Source: Pogonophryne albipinna (lineage: Eukaryota; Chordata; Actinopteri; Perciformes; Artedidraconidae). Taken from it: DNA of 64,000 nt. Both the position numbers and the translations under genes were made by a program. A model generated the notes under the pieces. That model had not been told where the DNA came from. It saw nothing but the letters and a program-made list of their open reading frames with translations, and ran no database searches. Each line of letters opens with the position of its first letter. Within the stretch, counting starts at the first letter, position 1. The stretch lies in NCBI GenBank assembly GCA_028583405.1, contig CM053264.1, positions 11,672,287 to 11,736,286 on the forward strand, read 5' to 3'. This document shows positions 30,348-45,990 of the stretch, piece by piece.

Positions 30348-31839
30348 CCAGAGATCAACCATTGCAATCAACAAAAGTGGATGTAATTAAAAATGACGAT
30401 TGCAGTGAGGGTGAGAACAATAAGCTCTTCCAACAGGACGACATTTGATTGTCACAAAACACCAGAAAGCTCATTGTCCGGTGATTAATAATGGAGAATC
30501 TTGACTTCCTGTTGCTCTCACATTTACTCTCAACAACAAACTAAATACAAACAAAAACACAAAAGCCACTTAATGGAAGGGACATGAAGCTCCAACTGGA
30601 TATTTATTTACCACAACAAATGCGTCAGGCTTGAGAGGGAAACAATATTTAGACCATAAAACAATCTCACTTCCTGTGCATCCTCAAAAAGATTCAGACA
30701 GGACTGCATATTTTTAGGAAAAAGCCAATATTGGCTCCAGCGTTTTTGAAGCAGTTGGTATAATGCTTTTCTACTTCTATCAAAAGGCTCCTTAAATCAA
30801 TCCATCGTTCACTACCATGCCTCCTTCCTTCCTTCCTTTCTTTCTCTCCTCCTTTCTATTCCTTCACACCATCCTTCCCTCCCTCTTTCTCTTTCCCTGT
30901 CCACCCCCCATCCCTGCTATCGCCTTTCTTTCTTACAGAAAATCTAAAAGGCTGACATGCAAATGGGGCTTATTAAATCCTATTAGGCCGTCTGTCACAA
31001 GCCAGAAAAGAGAGAGGGAGAGAGGGAAAAAAGGGGGGAGTTGGGGCGGGCGAGACATTATGATTTGAGGAAAGGAAAAACAGAGCGGGATAAACTGAGA
31101 GAAAGGATGTTTGGAGGAAAGAAGGTGGTGCAAAAGATATTCTTTTTACTTAAATATAACGGAGGAAGTGCCAATTGTGACAGAAATGAGTCACAAAGCA
31201 GGTGTGAGGTCAACATGTAGACAAATGTTATTGAATAAAAACAAACCCTTAAAAGTTGCATGAGTGCGAACAGCAAGCACTCTAAAAAGATCCCTATCAG
31301 CTTGACCTATTGCACGCACGATTTATCAGACAAATAGAACGTTCTTTTTATGAATGGATGATGGAAAAGAAGCTATAGTAACTTTAGTGAGACAATATGT
31401 GGTTACTTTGAACTATTGATTAGCTTAGATCACATCATTACATGTCTGATTATTAACATAACACTTTGTATTGGTATACCTCTATTTCAGGCATTAGAAG
31501 GTAGTAACAAGTAACCATTTATGTTAAATTACTCTTAATTAGATACATTTAGAGGCAATTAACACGCGAGTAGACCTGTGACAGGTTAATGATGGAGGAG
31601 GAAGATACTGGAACCACCGCTTGGCCTATTTTTCACAAACATTCATATTAAATCGTAACTCTTATTGTCTTTTCTTGTTGGTGCTGCTGGGCCAAAGTCT
31701 AAACACTTGATGTGATGTGAGTTTTTGCTCTGGGCAACATATTACAGGCCATTACTCCTCTGCTCCTTGCTCTCCCTCTCATCCCTCACTTCTTCTCCTT
31801 TGATTTTCATTTTCAATGATGAGACAGAGGGGAAGAAGG
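30348..31839. other. Non-coding spacer
   Basis: Includes a pyrimidine-rich tract (30817-30930, CTTCC repeats) and a purine-rich tract (31000-31040). No exon recognised. Confidence 0.4.
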
Positions 31840-32060
31840 CTGCCTTTCTCCTGCCTGTCAATTATCCCCCTGTCCGTCTCTCCGTCCGGCTTAATTGGCG
31901 TTTGGGAGACGCTAGCATCGTCCCAGCGGGCTCGGCCAGAACAATGGAGGCCCGTATAGCTGACCGGCCCTCGGCTCAGCCCAAATTGAATTGGAAATCT
32001 TCCATCTTCTCTTTAGCATAACAAAAGGGGTGCAGCGTTTTTAGACAAAGGGCCCGTTTT
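31840..32060. promoter_or_regulatory. Candidate conserved non-coding block
   Basis: Repeat-free, balanced-composition DNA with CTTAATTGGCG, GAACAATGG (SOX-like) and GAATTGGAAA motifs. Texture is typical of vertebrate developmental CNEs. Conservation is untested. Confidence 0.3.
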
Positions 32061-32399
32061 AATGGAGAAAATCAATCTCAGGGAGGAAGCGGCGGCATTG
32101 TCTCCCATCAGCTGTACAGGTGTGTCTCGCCCACGCAGCCTTAATCAGAGGTGGCAGGGGAGAGATCTGGAAGCTACATCTCTGTCACTGAGGGGAAGGA
32201 TGGCCGTCGGACAGAGGGAGAGGAGCATGTGTTCTGTGTTGCAGACCCTCTGGTTCTGGCACAGACACAGACAAAGGTTACAGGTTGACGTCACCTGTGG
32301 ACGGGACGGAAACTCAGTGCAACAAACTCTTCTTAAGATGTCAGGAAGGCCAGAGTTGTAACTTTTGTACATGAAAAAAATGACACTTGACATAAAATA

Positions 32400-32712
32400 C
32401 ATGACACCTAAATTGTCCTTAAAGACCTGTGACTTTCACTTGCTTGCCTGGCACTAAAAGACTGAAGACTTGAGAATGGACACTTCTTTGAGTAGTCTTA
32501 GATGACTGGACATAGTCGTCCCAAAGACATGATATGATTTAAATGACTTGGTGTTGCTCTTAAAGACTTGGGACTTGAACAGAGTTAAGACTGGCACTGA
32601 AAGACTTGAGACGATACTTTGCATAGAACGAAATGGATGGACTTGAAACCAAAACGAAGACTTGGACAGACAGACTTGAGACTTTCACCAAAAGACTTCC
32701 GACTTCACTTGG
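32400..32712 (+). repeat. Degenerate GACTTG-type minisatellite
   Basis: AAAGACTTG/GGACTTGA/GAGACTT motifs recur about ten times over 310 bp at irregular spacing, as in an old, diverged tandem array. Confidence 0.7.
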
Positions 32713-34413
32713 AGTTGCATCCTTATAAACAGCTCAAGTTGTACATATTCTGATGACAACAGAGTATTTTGGGATTTCTGTCACAGTAAAATACAAAAAC
32801 ACTGCTTGCTAAAATCATTAGTGTCAGATTCCACATGTTCGGGCTTCCCTGCTCCTTTATCAGAATATGATAGCTGAGAGAATCATGGCGTCTCTCTGTG
32901 ATATGCTGCTACACTGTGATGTTCAAAGAGTCTATTGAAAAGAGGGATATAAAAATCCTCAGAGCTCAGCTTATTTCCCCATCTTCTCTTGGAGGAGCCA
33001 AAAAAACGAACCTGACGCCAAGAGAGAAGATTTGGAGCGACGTGGATTTGGTGGCTGAGATTGTTGTCTGACTACAATGTTGAGAAGGTACAAGTGAAGC
33101 GCCTGGAGCAGAGGATACCGAGGATTACAGTCGCTGAGAGCTTACAGTCCTCTCTTTCACACAACGCCGGATTATCACTTCAGATGAGAAATCAATCAGT
33201 CAATCAAAAAGCTTTCGTCAGAGATCAAAAACTGCTAAGAAAAGTTAGAAATAAAACAGATGTATAGGTAATGAAAGGATATTTAATGTCGACAAACAGT
33301 CCCCTATCAGTCATTGGCCTCAATCTATATCTTCAAGTGTTTCCCTTACAATATTTTAAACGCTCGGGACGCAGTGTCCATTTGAATAGCATTTCTACGA
33401 CTAAAATGTTGAACTTTTCCTCCAAAAACATTGATTAAATTCAGCCAAGGAACAAATATGTCAACAAATGTCATTCTGGTTCATCAACAACAGTCACACA
33501 AAGATGTGAGAAGTGCCAAAAAAGCGAAACTCCTCGATACATCTCAAAGTACAGCAGCTTCAGATTCACAAGGTTTCCACATTCAAACTCATGTATGAAT
33601 ATTTAATTACGGGTTATTGAAATTATAAAACGTTTAACATGGTTTTCTTTTGCATTACCTTGTGCAATGAGGTCATACCTTTTGCAGTAAAGAGTTTGCG
33701 CCCTTGAACGATTTCATTGTCCAAACATTATTTTTGCATGAGGCCATGATGTGCCGCCGCTTACTGACATCTTCCTCTGCGTCTGTTTCCTGTCTGTGTC
33801 GCTGCTGTTAAGGAGTAGTCTTCAGGTCTGGGTGTTTTGATAAGGTGAGTGTTTGTGTTTATCTGCGCGCTCCCAGCTCCGCGCATTACCATGAGAATGG
33901 TTTAAGCCCTGTGCTAATCCTCTGTGTCTCTGTTGTAATAAATGTCTTCATTCACACACACTCTGCAGCCGAGAGAGGACAGGAATACACGGAAAACATA
34001 TCGCCTTCCCGAGGATGATGCAGTCCAACATGTCACCTTCTACTGACCTGAAACTCAAGTCACCACCTTGGAAAATGTTAACTTTTCTACAAGAATACTC
34101 ATATTTTTGATTGAATTAACAGCCTTTACAAGTTTGCACCTCTGCTTGGTAATTTTCTATATTTTTGGGGGGTTAAATATCTTTCTTTATGCGATAAAAC
34201 TTGTGCAAAACACCCTTAGAAAAAGCAGGCAATAAGGCAAAATAAATCTTATCAGCCTGAACCACATCAAGAGGAGACATTCTACATTTGTAAATATTGT
34301 TACTGTCAATAATAGATGAAAACTTGCTAGCTGGTTCATGCAACACAGGATGATTGCAGCATCATTATCAGTATCTAACACACACTTTCCAAAAAAGGCA
34401 TGTGTGGAGGTCA
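32713..34413. other. Non-coding spacer
   Basis: AT-rich, no exon or RNA gene recognised. A GC-richer patch at 33740-33910 might be regulatory. Confidence 0.4.
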
Positions 34414-35408
34414 GTTTAGAGCAGTGGTTCTCAAACTTTTTCTGTCAGGCCCCTGCATTGGAGAAAAAAAAAAGTCGGCCCCCCCCCAACACAAGTCAGG
34501 CTCAGTGGCGGCGCCATAAATTTATTTTGGGGGTGCTGTGGGGTAGCTTGACGTTTCATAGAGGGTGCTCAAACATTTAGGGTTTCCCATTAATGTCCCG
34601 GGCGCTACAGTGGAATGTTCTACTGCAACAATCCCCACACAAATACACAATGTACCTGCGATTGTTACAATGAAGGCTCGATATCAGCTCACGGCATAAG
34701 CAGGGGTAAAGTGCTATTTTTGTGTATGGACCTCACATAGGTCTTAATATTGAAGTTAAAAGCATCAATCTGGTGCACTTTGAGAGCAACATGAAGAGAT
34801 CTAGATACCTCTCTCAACACCCATTTGAATAAGAACTGTCAACAGATTTACATTTTCTTTATGGATATTTTACAAATCACTCCCTTTTAAACTTTATTCT
34901 TTTTTTAATGTCATATAGTATTTCATACCTGTTTTTAATTTATTCTCTTATTTTTTTATAACTATAATGATCATATAAACGTGTGCCTCGGAAATAATTG
35001 TTTACATTAATGGTGACCAAAACGTTTGAGACCCACTGAGATCACACTGAGAGAGTCCTTTAGCTCACTGAGCCTCTCAGTCTGACAGGAGAGGACTCTC
35101 CTCCACTTTGTTGTTGAAACAAATATATCCGTTAGCGTAGCTCGCTAGCACCAGAAGCTAACAACAACGATCTCCGGTACCGGTGCGCTCTCTGTCTCTC
35201 GCTCGCGCACACACACAAAATGGCTCGTTTCACACACACACAGAGCCGAGCTTTAATGAAACACAGAGACCCAGACTTAATAGTACTGTATCATATTACT
35301 TTCGAATCAATAATTTTTCAAAATATGATTTTTTTTTAATTTTTTTTAATAACCATTTTACCTCCTGGTCTCTCGCGCCCCCCCACTTTGAGAACCACTG
35401 GTTTAGAG
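34414..35408 (+). mobile_element. hAT MITE with 8-bp TSD
   Basis: The element proper is 34422-35400 (979 bp). Both ends carry CAGTGGTTCTCAAA (right end inverted), and perfect 8-bp duplications GTTTAGAG lie at 34414-34421 and 35401-35408. There is no recognisable transposase. A second hAT-like start (CAGTGGCGGCGCC, 34505) and a hAT-like end near 35017-35040 suggest an older nested copy. Confidence 0.92.
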
Positions 35409-36158
<750 letters not shown>

Positions 36159-36495
36159 GGGTGGGGGTTGTGAGGTTCAGCATGTAAGGTCTAGGCCTCT
36201 GGGCCCTTTGCGACATCATACCCTGAGGATTTAGCAAGGCCAAATGTCCTATAATCCTATATAATCCAATACAAATACATACATAAATGTACTAATGATG
36301 CTAATACTATACACTGTATCTATTTCATTCACGTCAGAAACAGCATATCTCAGTTGTTACTAAAAGACGAGGCATAGATCCTAAATTAAGAACAAAAATC
36401 AACATGACCCACACTGTTTGATTGGCAGCGATGAGACTAAGTAGAGAAATTGAGGATCTAAAGGATTTCCTCTTTTCATTTTAGCACAATGATGA

Positions 36496-36497
<2 letters not shown>
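36159..36497. other. Non-coding spacer
   Basis: Nothing recognised. Confidence 0.5.

Positions 36498-36586
<89 letters not shown>
36498..36586. repeat. (GT)n microsatellite, 44 units
   Basis: Pure GT array. Confidence 0.97.
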
Positions 36587-36589
<3 letters not shown>

Positions 36590-37204
36590 AGTGAAGAGCA
36601 GCTGCCAGGATCACTGTCTAGTCACCTTCTCACACACACTTACAAAGAGCAATCAATTTAATGAAAAAGAGAAAGTGAGAAAAGGAACAAGAAGATAAAG
36701 CAATATATTTATCAAAACAAGTGATTATCTTGGTTATACTATACCAACATGGCACCTTTTACTCAACACAAACATAGACTCTAAGGTCATGTCATCCTCT
36801 GAAGATCCGCAGTTCCTCACACAGAGAGCATTTCTGCCGTGATACTTCGCTAATAGCAAAGGCAGGGGCAGAGGAGCGAGAGCGAGGAAATAGAAGATGT
36901 CTGAAACACACAGTTAGCCTTTGCACTTGCCTGTTTGAAGAAGATGAAGGGGTGTGTGTGGAGGAAGGTGAGATGGCCAACCTCTTCAATACCTTTGATG
37001 CTCAAACGGCAGCAGGAGATCAGAGACAGCAGATGGAGAATGGGGATGGAGGATGGAGGAACAACATATTGCAACGAGACGGGAGAGAAAGGAAACGTAG
37101 ATGGAAGGACAAGCGTGAGTTTTGCAGCGTGATGGAGATCCATGGCAGCAATAACATCGATGCCAAAGATATCTCTAGTTCCTGTGTTAAGTGCACTGCC
37201 ATTG
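36587..37204. other. Non-coding spacer, purine-biased
   Basis: 36930-37140 is A/G-biased and gives a long Arg/Glu-rich frame without family resemblance or splice signals, judged non-coding. Confidence 0.4.
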
Positions 37205-37223
37205 GGTGTGTGTGTGTGTGTGT

Positions 37224-37292
<69 letters not shown>

Positions 37293-37303
37293 TGTGTGTG
37301 TGT
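37205..37303. repeat. (TG)n microsatellite with TA interruptions
   Basis: TG array directly abutting a hAT left end. It may be the left half of an array split by the insertion (the right half is 38325-38389). Confidence 0.95.
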
Positions 37304-38321
37304 TGCACGGTGTACCGATACTTGAAAGGTACCGCGATACCCTGCCGTTAAAAACGGTACGATTCCTCCGTTTCATTAGTATCGGTACTTTAAGAATGAC
37401 GGGGAAAGTACTCCGGTGAGAAAGCGCCGTTTTAATAAGAGCCATGTGTGTTCAGCGCTCTGCTTCCACTCCCTGCACTGCAGCCGTGCCTGCAGTCCCG
37501 CCCCTCTCAAGCACGCTCTAAGTCCCTCCCCTCTCTCATGCACGCGGCCACGTGAGAAATCGAGAAGCATGGCTGCAAGTGGGAGTGCAACTGCCGCTGC
37601 GCCTCGGCTTGTTGACAAAAAAGACGCCAGAAGCGAAATTTGGAAGTATTTGAGCGATATCTCTGACAGTGAGGGCAAGCCTACGGACACCACGAGGCCT
37701 GTCTGTGAGAAATGTTTTAGCTCCCTGCAAACCAAGGGAGCCAACACATCAAACTTGGCTAAGCACCCGCCGACCGGCATCCAGAGCTGTTTAAAGAATT
37801 TAAAGACAGACAGGTTAGCGAATGTGATAGATAACATAATTACATCATGCTCAGCCCATGCCCTCAAATCTAAGTCAAACAAGTGTAATTTATTTTGTGA
37901 CAAACGAACGTTTTCGTAGTTTGACGAGGCAATTAATGGCAATGATAACTGTCTAATATGGCTATCTTTTTAGCTAACTTACCAATGTGGCTAACATCTG
38001 CAATATACATTGTGTCAATAATTATTTATATTACTGTACTATTACATGTTAATACAATATAAAAAAAAATATATTTTATAAAACAAAAAAGTTGTTTGAG
38101 ATGATGCTTAATTTTATTTAATACGAATTCTTGTCATTCATTTTGTTTATTGTTCTCATTGTTTAAAAGTTTGTGTTATGGTTCTGGTGTGAAATAAAGC
38201 ACAATAATTACATTTAAGACTGTTTCCCTTTTTTTAAGAAAAGTATCGAAAAAGAATCGGAATCGCAATTATTGACTTGGTATCGGTATCGAAACCAAAA
38301 TGTTGGTATCGTGACAACACT

Positions 38322-38324
<3 letters not shown>
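37304..38324 (+). mobile_element. hAT element (BED-finger family) inserted in a GT array
   Basis: The left end reads TTGCACGGTGTACCGATACT and the right end GGTATCGTGACAACACTA, matching the paired ends of a common teleost hAT family, with internal GATACC/GGTATC repeats. Target duplications cannot be told apart from the GT array. At about 1.0 kb it is a deletion derivative. Confidence 0.85.
37569..37919 (+). pseudogene. hAT transposase N-terminus with BED zinc finger
   Basis: The ATG at 37569 opens MAASGSATAAAPRLVDKKDA. A BED finger follows: EIWKYL, then RPVCEKCFSSL and NTSNLAKH, giving Cys-x2-Cys and a His. The consensus second histidine region (His-Leu-x-His-Pro) is eroded to KHPPTG. The frame runs to a stop at 37919 with no dimerisation or catalytic domain. 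Upstream in-frame codons to 37416 are not needed, as this Met is at the family's usual start. Confidence 0.8.

Positions 38325-38389
<65 letters not shown>
38325..38389. repeat. (GT)n microsatellite, 32 units
   Basis: Pure GT array lying exactly between two different hAT pieces. Confidence 0.97.
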
Positions 38390-38972
<583 letters not shown>

Positions 38973-39078
38973 ACCACAAGCACACACACTCATGGTTTGC
39001 AGTGCGACGAGAGATGGATGGGCAAATATTGAGTTGTGACAGAGTAAACAATGCTCTGGTAACCAGATGGCTGTACTG

Positions 39079-39129
39079 ACACACACACACACACACACAC
39101 ACATGCACACACAGACGCACACACACACA
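39079..39129. repeat. Interrupted (AC)n
   Basis: AC runs separated by ATGC and AGACGC, 110 bp after the previous array. Confidence 0.9.
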
Positions 39130-40499
39130 ACGGTGTCTATCAAATCTTAATAGCTGCTGGCTCTACGAGAGACAGAACGAGAGGCTTGTTTTAAAGATGA
39201 GATATCCTCATCATATTTATCATCGTCTCTTTCCAAATCTAAATCTCTACCTCCATCTTCTCAACAACTGTCCTATTCCTTTCATAAATGTCTTACTATC
39301 TTTATCTATATCGCCTTTTCTTCTCTTCCTCGAGATAAAGACTGTTTCAGAACTGTGGACAGCTCCTTCACTATTTACAGCTTCAGCACCTCGGACAGAG
39401 ACACATCTGGCTATATTTAAACAACAAAGCAAAACATGTGCACAATAAATGCTTTTGAAATTGTGAACTGTAGATGGATTTGCCAGAGAAGACTCAGACT
39501 CACTTTGCTTTGTGTTATCATGACCAAACCATCATATCTCTGAGCTACTCATTGTGTGATAGATGCAAGCTTTATTCTGCTGAGGATGCACTTATATCCA
39601 CAGATGACACATAAAAGTAGCTACAATTATTCAGGATTGTGCGTTGAAATTGAGGGTGAAGGCCTCTCATATTGCATATACAGTACACCTGAAGTTTCTA
39701 AACACAGCCTAATGATTTAAAGTGAGTTCTTCAATGTGCAAGAGCTAATCCAACACATGTTATTGTATTTATTTAAGTTATTCTAAATGTAAATATGTGA
39801 ATATTACTATTGAGTTTGAATAACCTGAACCAACTACACCTGAGTTTTAAGTGAATCGCAAAGTCTAACCCCTGTATTGGAACAAAAGTAAATGTAACCC
39901 TACATCAGGAAGAAGTAAAACAATATGGTTTACAGGACCAACACCACACACACTTAGAAAAGGAGATCCTGTAACACACTGCCACACACACACACACACT
40001 GACAGATCTACACACACATCTGTCAGCTGTTGAATATATGGAGCATCTATCTTCCATAGGGCAGCCATACAGGGAGGCTAATAGAGCGATGATTACAGAG
40101 AACACCCCCCCCCTGTCTTAAACCTCTTGGCCCTCACTCTTCACACCATTAAGAATCAGATGCTGAGTTACTGTAGTGGTTTACACTGAAGCTACGGATA
40201 AAACCATCACCTGTATGTTCATGAACGCCTTTATTTCCCATCCCATGTATTTTATGGTAACACTACAATACTCTGATGGGTTACAAATATTAAATCCAGC
40301 AAGCTGTGGTAAATAAATACAACATCTACTTAGTCAAAGCAGATCCTTTGATGCCTGCGTATTTATCACTTGCACGTGCACACTTACAATTACCATATGC
40401 TGTTGTGGCGTCTTTCTATTTGAGGCTAACCTGTATAATAGGTGTCACATTAGCAAGACAACAAAATCAAACCGTCCTTCATTTCCCATGCCTCTCCTC
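39130..40499. other. Non-coding spacer
   Basis: No exon recognised. A short AC run lies at 39983-39999. Confidence 0.45.
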
Positions 40500-40690
40500 T
40501 GCTCCACAGCTGTAGGCCCCTCTTTGTTGTCAGGGGACTTTCTAATTAATATGATAAATAAGATGGCGGGTTCGACTCCCTGATGCTTTTTAATTGGAGG
40601 AAGCCTTGAATGGCACGCGGGCAGAGGCAGAGATTAGCGGGTTATTTGTGAGTGTTTTTGTATGAGGAGAGGGGAGAGAGAATTTTTATC
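40500..40690. promoter_or_regulatory. Candidate conserved non-coding block
   Basis: Repeat-free DNA with CTTTGTTGTC, TCTAATTAATATG and TTTTTAATTGGAGG motifs (SOX- and homeodomain-like), ending before an AC run at 40740-40763. Conservation is untested. Confidence 0.28.
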
Positions 40691-41112
40691 CTTGCAGAGA
40701 TTTCCTGTCTCATTGTGATACTCGACTCAATACACATAACACACACACACACACACACACACAGCAGGGTTTGAGAGACAGCTGACAGTCTGGTTTCATT
40801 AGCCTCCGTGTTAGCACTTCCTGACGATCAAACCCACATTCACGTAGTTCCGTTTCCCGATCCGCTTCAATAACTTGCACACCATTTAACCATTTTTAGA
40901 CCATCTGCAAGCGTACAGACGCAACAAAATGTGGATATTTATAGGAATATCACGAGTGTAGCGAAGTTAAGCCATCATCTCTTACATTGACTGATTTTGT
41001 GAACATTCTATCCTGTTTTTGAGGAAGTTGAGCCAGAAATCTGAGCAGAATTTGATGTGTGCAACTTATTTGTTCACCGTGTTTTGCAGTGCTCGATATA
41101 GTGCTTGATCTG

Positions 41113-41113
<1 letters not shown>

Positions 41114-41200
<87 letters not shown>
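41114..41200. repeat. (GT)n microsatellite, 43 units
   Basis: Pure GT array. Confidence 0.97.
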
Positions 41201-41202
<2 letters not shown>

Positions 41203-41546
41203 CCTTCATGGTATACTATGCACCACCTACGGAACAAGAAAATCGGTCGAATATCTGACAGCTTTGCCTCAAGCGTCAACGTTATCACCAGCTCACTTCT
41301 CTAAAACACACAAACATTCTCACACATATACCAACATACACACAAACACACACACACACACACACTACTCTGAGCTCCTCATCCTCAGCTAATCCTGCTT
41401 CATCTAAATCAGAGCAAACAGCCCGAGGGGGAAACACCGCCGTTGTTTTGGGCCCATCTAATCCTTCTCTCCATCATTCTGCTCTCCTTCTTATGTCTGA
41501 CAAGGCTCCTCAACATCAGCGCAGATCAACAAAATCGCAACTGCGA

Positions 41547-41669
<123 letters not shown>

Positions 41670-41814
41670 AGGATGGATTTAACTGCAGGCCTATTTTAGT
41701 GTCGCGTGTCAAGACTCAACAACTAAGAACAAATCCTGTCTGGCTGGACAGACCTCTCCTTTAGAGAAATTAGAGCGTGGATCTCCAGAATAAATTCCCT
41801 CTGCTGGCACCGCT

Positions 41815-42550
<736 letters not shown>

Positions 42551-42772
42551 GCCACTTTGCTACAGCAGCATTTAAAGCTGTAATGACAGGCCAGAGAGTG
42601 ATAAGAGACTCTGAGTGGAGAGGCCACTATAGCTGCTCTCCTCTCCCTGCTAACAACTGTAATTATCCAAACTCCACACTCACTACTATTGATCTCTCCC
42701 TCTCTCCCTGCCTCCCCCTCCTCCCTCGGCCCTGTGTCTACATGTCTCTCTCTCCCTCTCGCTCTCTGACAG

Positions 42773-42940
42773 GGTGGCAGCAGAGTGTGTCGCTCTCAAC
42801 ACAAGAGTTGTTCACACCTGCTGCCGCTGGATGTGGAGAGCAGCCACAAGGACTTGGACAAATATGTGACGGCCGCAAAACACAAATATTGGTGCAGCTT
42901 CGACGTTCCCCTCATGCTGTGTGTTAAGTATGAGGAGAGG
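42773..42940 (+). CDS. Putative isolated exon, unknown gene
   Basis: A 168-bp block of exactly 56 open codons. A long pyrimidine tract ending CTCTCTGACAG lies on the left and GAGAGG|GTGAGT, a consensus donor, on the right. It would encode GGSRVCRSQHKSCSHLLPLD, VESSHKDLDKYVTAAKHKYW and CSFDVPLMLCVKYEER, a Cys-containing peptide with phase 0 at both ends. I do not recognise the family and see no partner exon nearby. It could be one exon of a gene with very long introns, part of a non-coding transcript, or chance. The longer frame running on through the TG array is an artefact. Confidence 0.35.
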
Positions 42941-43002
42941 GTGAGTGTGTGTGTATGTGTGTGTGTGTGTGTGTATGTGTGTATGTATGTGTGTATGTGT
43001 GT

Positions 43003-43053
<51 letters not shown>

Positions 43054-43064
43054 TGTGTATGTGT

Positions 43065-43115
<51 letters not shown>

Positions 43116-43117
43116 TA

Positions 43118-43202
<85 letters not shown>

Positions 43203-43221
43203 GTGTGTGTGCGTGTGTGTG
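42941..43221. repeat. Complex (TG)n/(TATG)n array
   Basis: 280 bp of GT with TATG and a few GCGT interruptions, in contrast to the pure arrays elsewhere. It begins at the putative donor. Confidence 0.95.
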
Positions 43222-44155
<934 letters not shown>

Positions 44156-44161
44156 ATCTAG

Positions 44162-44744
44162 TAGGGATGCTCCGATCGCCAATTTTGGGGCTAATCGCTG
44201 GAATCAGTATCGGCCGATACCGATCGCCGATCCGATCGAGTGATGTTTAAAACTCAGTTAATGCTCATTCACTGGCGCTTCCACAACAACAACCAACATA
44301 ATTATTACATTCGAATGAAGCACATTATTCAAGTTTACATTAACTTTGGAGAATAACACGGGAGAAATGAGCGGTCTCTCTCTTCTCCTCTCTCCTGACA
44401 GCCTGTCAGTATCGTCTCATGCAGCTCACTGATCCAGTAATGAGTGACCCGACAGTGAAGAATAAACATATGTGTAACTAGTGTAGCTTGTTCCAGAGGT
44501 AGATCAAATAAGTGTGTTACAGTAGGTCTAACTCTTAGTGTGTGTTTCGCTCACCGGTCCGTCACAGCGGGTGGAGCTGCAGGTTTCTGCTTCACACACG
44601 TTGCATAGCGCTATTTTACTGTCTTTTTCGGACACCTTAAAATACTGCCAGACTGGTGAAGACATTTTGGCGAGCTTGTTTTGCCGCACAGAGAAAAGTG
44701 TCATGTATTTTACGTGATCGGCTCTCTCGATCGGAGCATCCCTA
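44162..44744 (-). mobile_element. GATCG-rich hAT element, copy 2 (inverted)
   Basis: Starts TAGGGATGCTCCGATCG and ends with its complement. ATCTAG occurs immediately outside both ends (44156-44161 and 44745-44750), only six clear matching bases of an expected eight. The sequence is the reverse complement of the 29.6-kb copy with internal differences. The minus frame from 44665 reads MSSPVWQYFKVSEKDSKIAL then CNVCEAET, retaining both finger cysteines that copy 1 has partly lost. Confidence 0.88.
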
Positions 44745-44750
44745 ATCTAG

Positions 44751-45559
44751 TGTATCTGAAATCTTCAGCTTTTTATGGGAGAGAAACAGCCTTCAACTTA
44801 ACTTTGTTGGAGTGGACCGTCAAAGAGTGAAACTAATAATGCATTTTGAGCGTGTGTAATAACAGGAAGACATTGAAATGTGTCCTTCCTGCTAAAAGAG
44901 ACGAGGAGTTTCAGAAATCCCAGTTTCATGATGGTGTTCAACTGGGAAATGATTGAAATCCGGAGATAACAAAACGCCTCCCTGACACTGACCGCTGAGG
45001 AGACATTAAGAGAAACTGAGCTGAGGAGTTTTTGTCAAACCACTAACCTTGTCAAATTCTTCAAACAAGCTAAAAGATAATCTGTTTCCCGGACTTGTTA
45101 AGTGGTTGGACCACCTGCTGTGTCTCCTCTTTAAAAAGACACTTTCCAAATGAGTGAATGTTGCTTTCCTTCTCTTAAGCACATTGAGGATAAGTTCATT
45201 AAAGTTTACAAATGGAAACTTTGCAACCAAAAACAACAAAGCTTTAATGTTTGTTTTTAAACGAGGCTTGCTAACAACACTAATAAGTCCCTAATAAAGA
45301 AGATAAAAAGTGTACAGAATGTATTTCAAACTGCGCCTTAGACACAAGGGAAGAAAATGGGGAGTGAAATTGAAAATGTCAGGGCTTTTAAGTGTGTAAA
45401 CTAATCAGGCGAGCTGTCATTATAAAGGCAAGGTTAATAGCTGCTGACAGAATCACCTTCAGCAGACACCAAGATAAGAAAAGCTCTTTTTATTAGCACA
45501 CACACTCACACTCACACACACATATATGCAGCTGTGTTTCTGAGCACATATAAATACTC
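44751..45559. other. Non-coding spacer
   Basis: No exon recognised. Short CA-type runs near 45498-45520. Confidence 0.45.
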
Positions 45560-45990
45560 TCGGAGAATCGATGTGGGAGATCTGCTTGTGTCCTGTTGCT
45601 GTGGACCATCAGATAGCGCCATTCAGCGGGGGGAAGGATTTACACGTCGCGCCGCGGCCTCGACACCCCGCACAAAACCCCTCTTTTGTTCCTCCATCAC
45701 CTGTCCCAGATTTATGACGTCCAATTACAAGCACGGATGCTAACAGTATTCCCCATTAGCCTATCAAATGCTTTAATGGTTGTTCCCTCAAAGGGTTATC
45801 TGGCCTTTCAGCAGGGGCGTAACCAATTTATGGCCCCCCCAAGAAGATGTGAACAAAGACCTCCCTGGCTCTGCTTTTTGTTTTCCTGCACCGCTCCCCA
45901 AGACAGGTAATTAACAGGGAAGGAGTTTGTGGTTAATTTGCGAGATAATTATCTAAATTAAACTGCCTTTCGTCGCTCTCTCTAACTCGC
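45560..45990. promoter_or_regulatory. Candidate conserved non-coding block
   Basis: Long repeat-poor block with mixed composition and motifs such as GTCCAATTACAAGC, CCATTAGCC, AGGTAATTAACAGG and GGATAATTATC-like cores around 45717-45960. Looks like a developmental CNE cluster. Untested. Confidence 0.3.

Noticed and set aside
36952..37419. 155-codon plus frame in a purine-rich region
   Set aside because: Arg/Glu bias follows the A/G composition and the frame runs through a GT array into a hAT.
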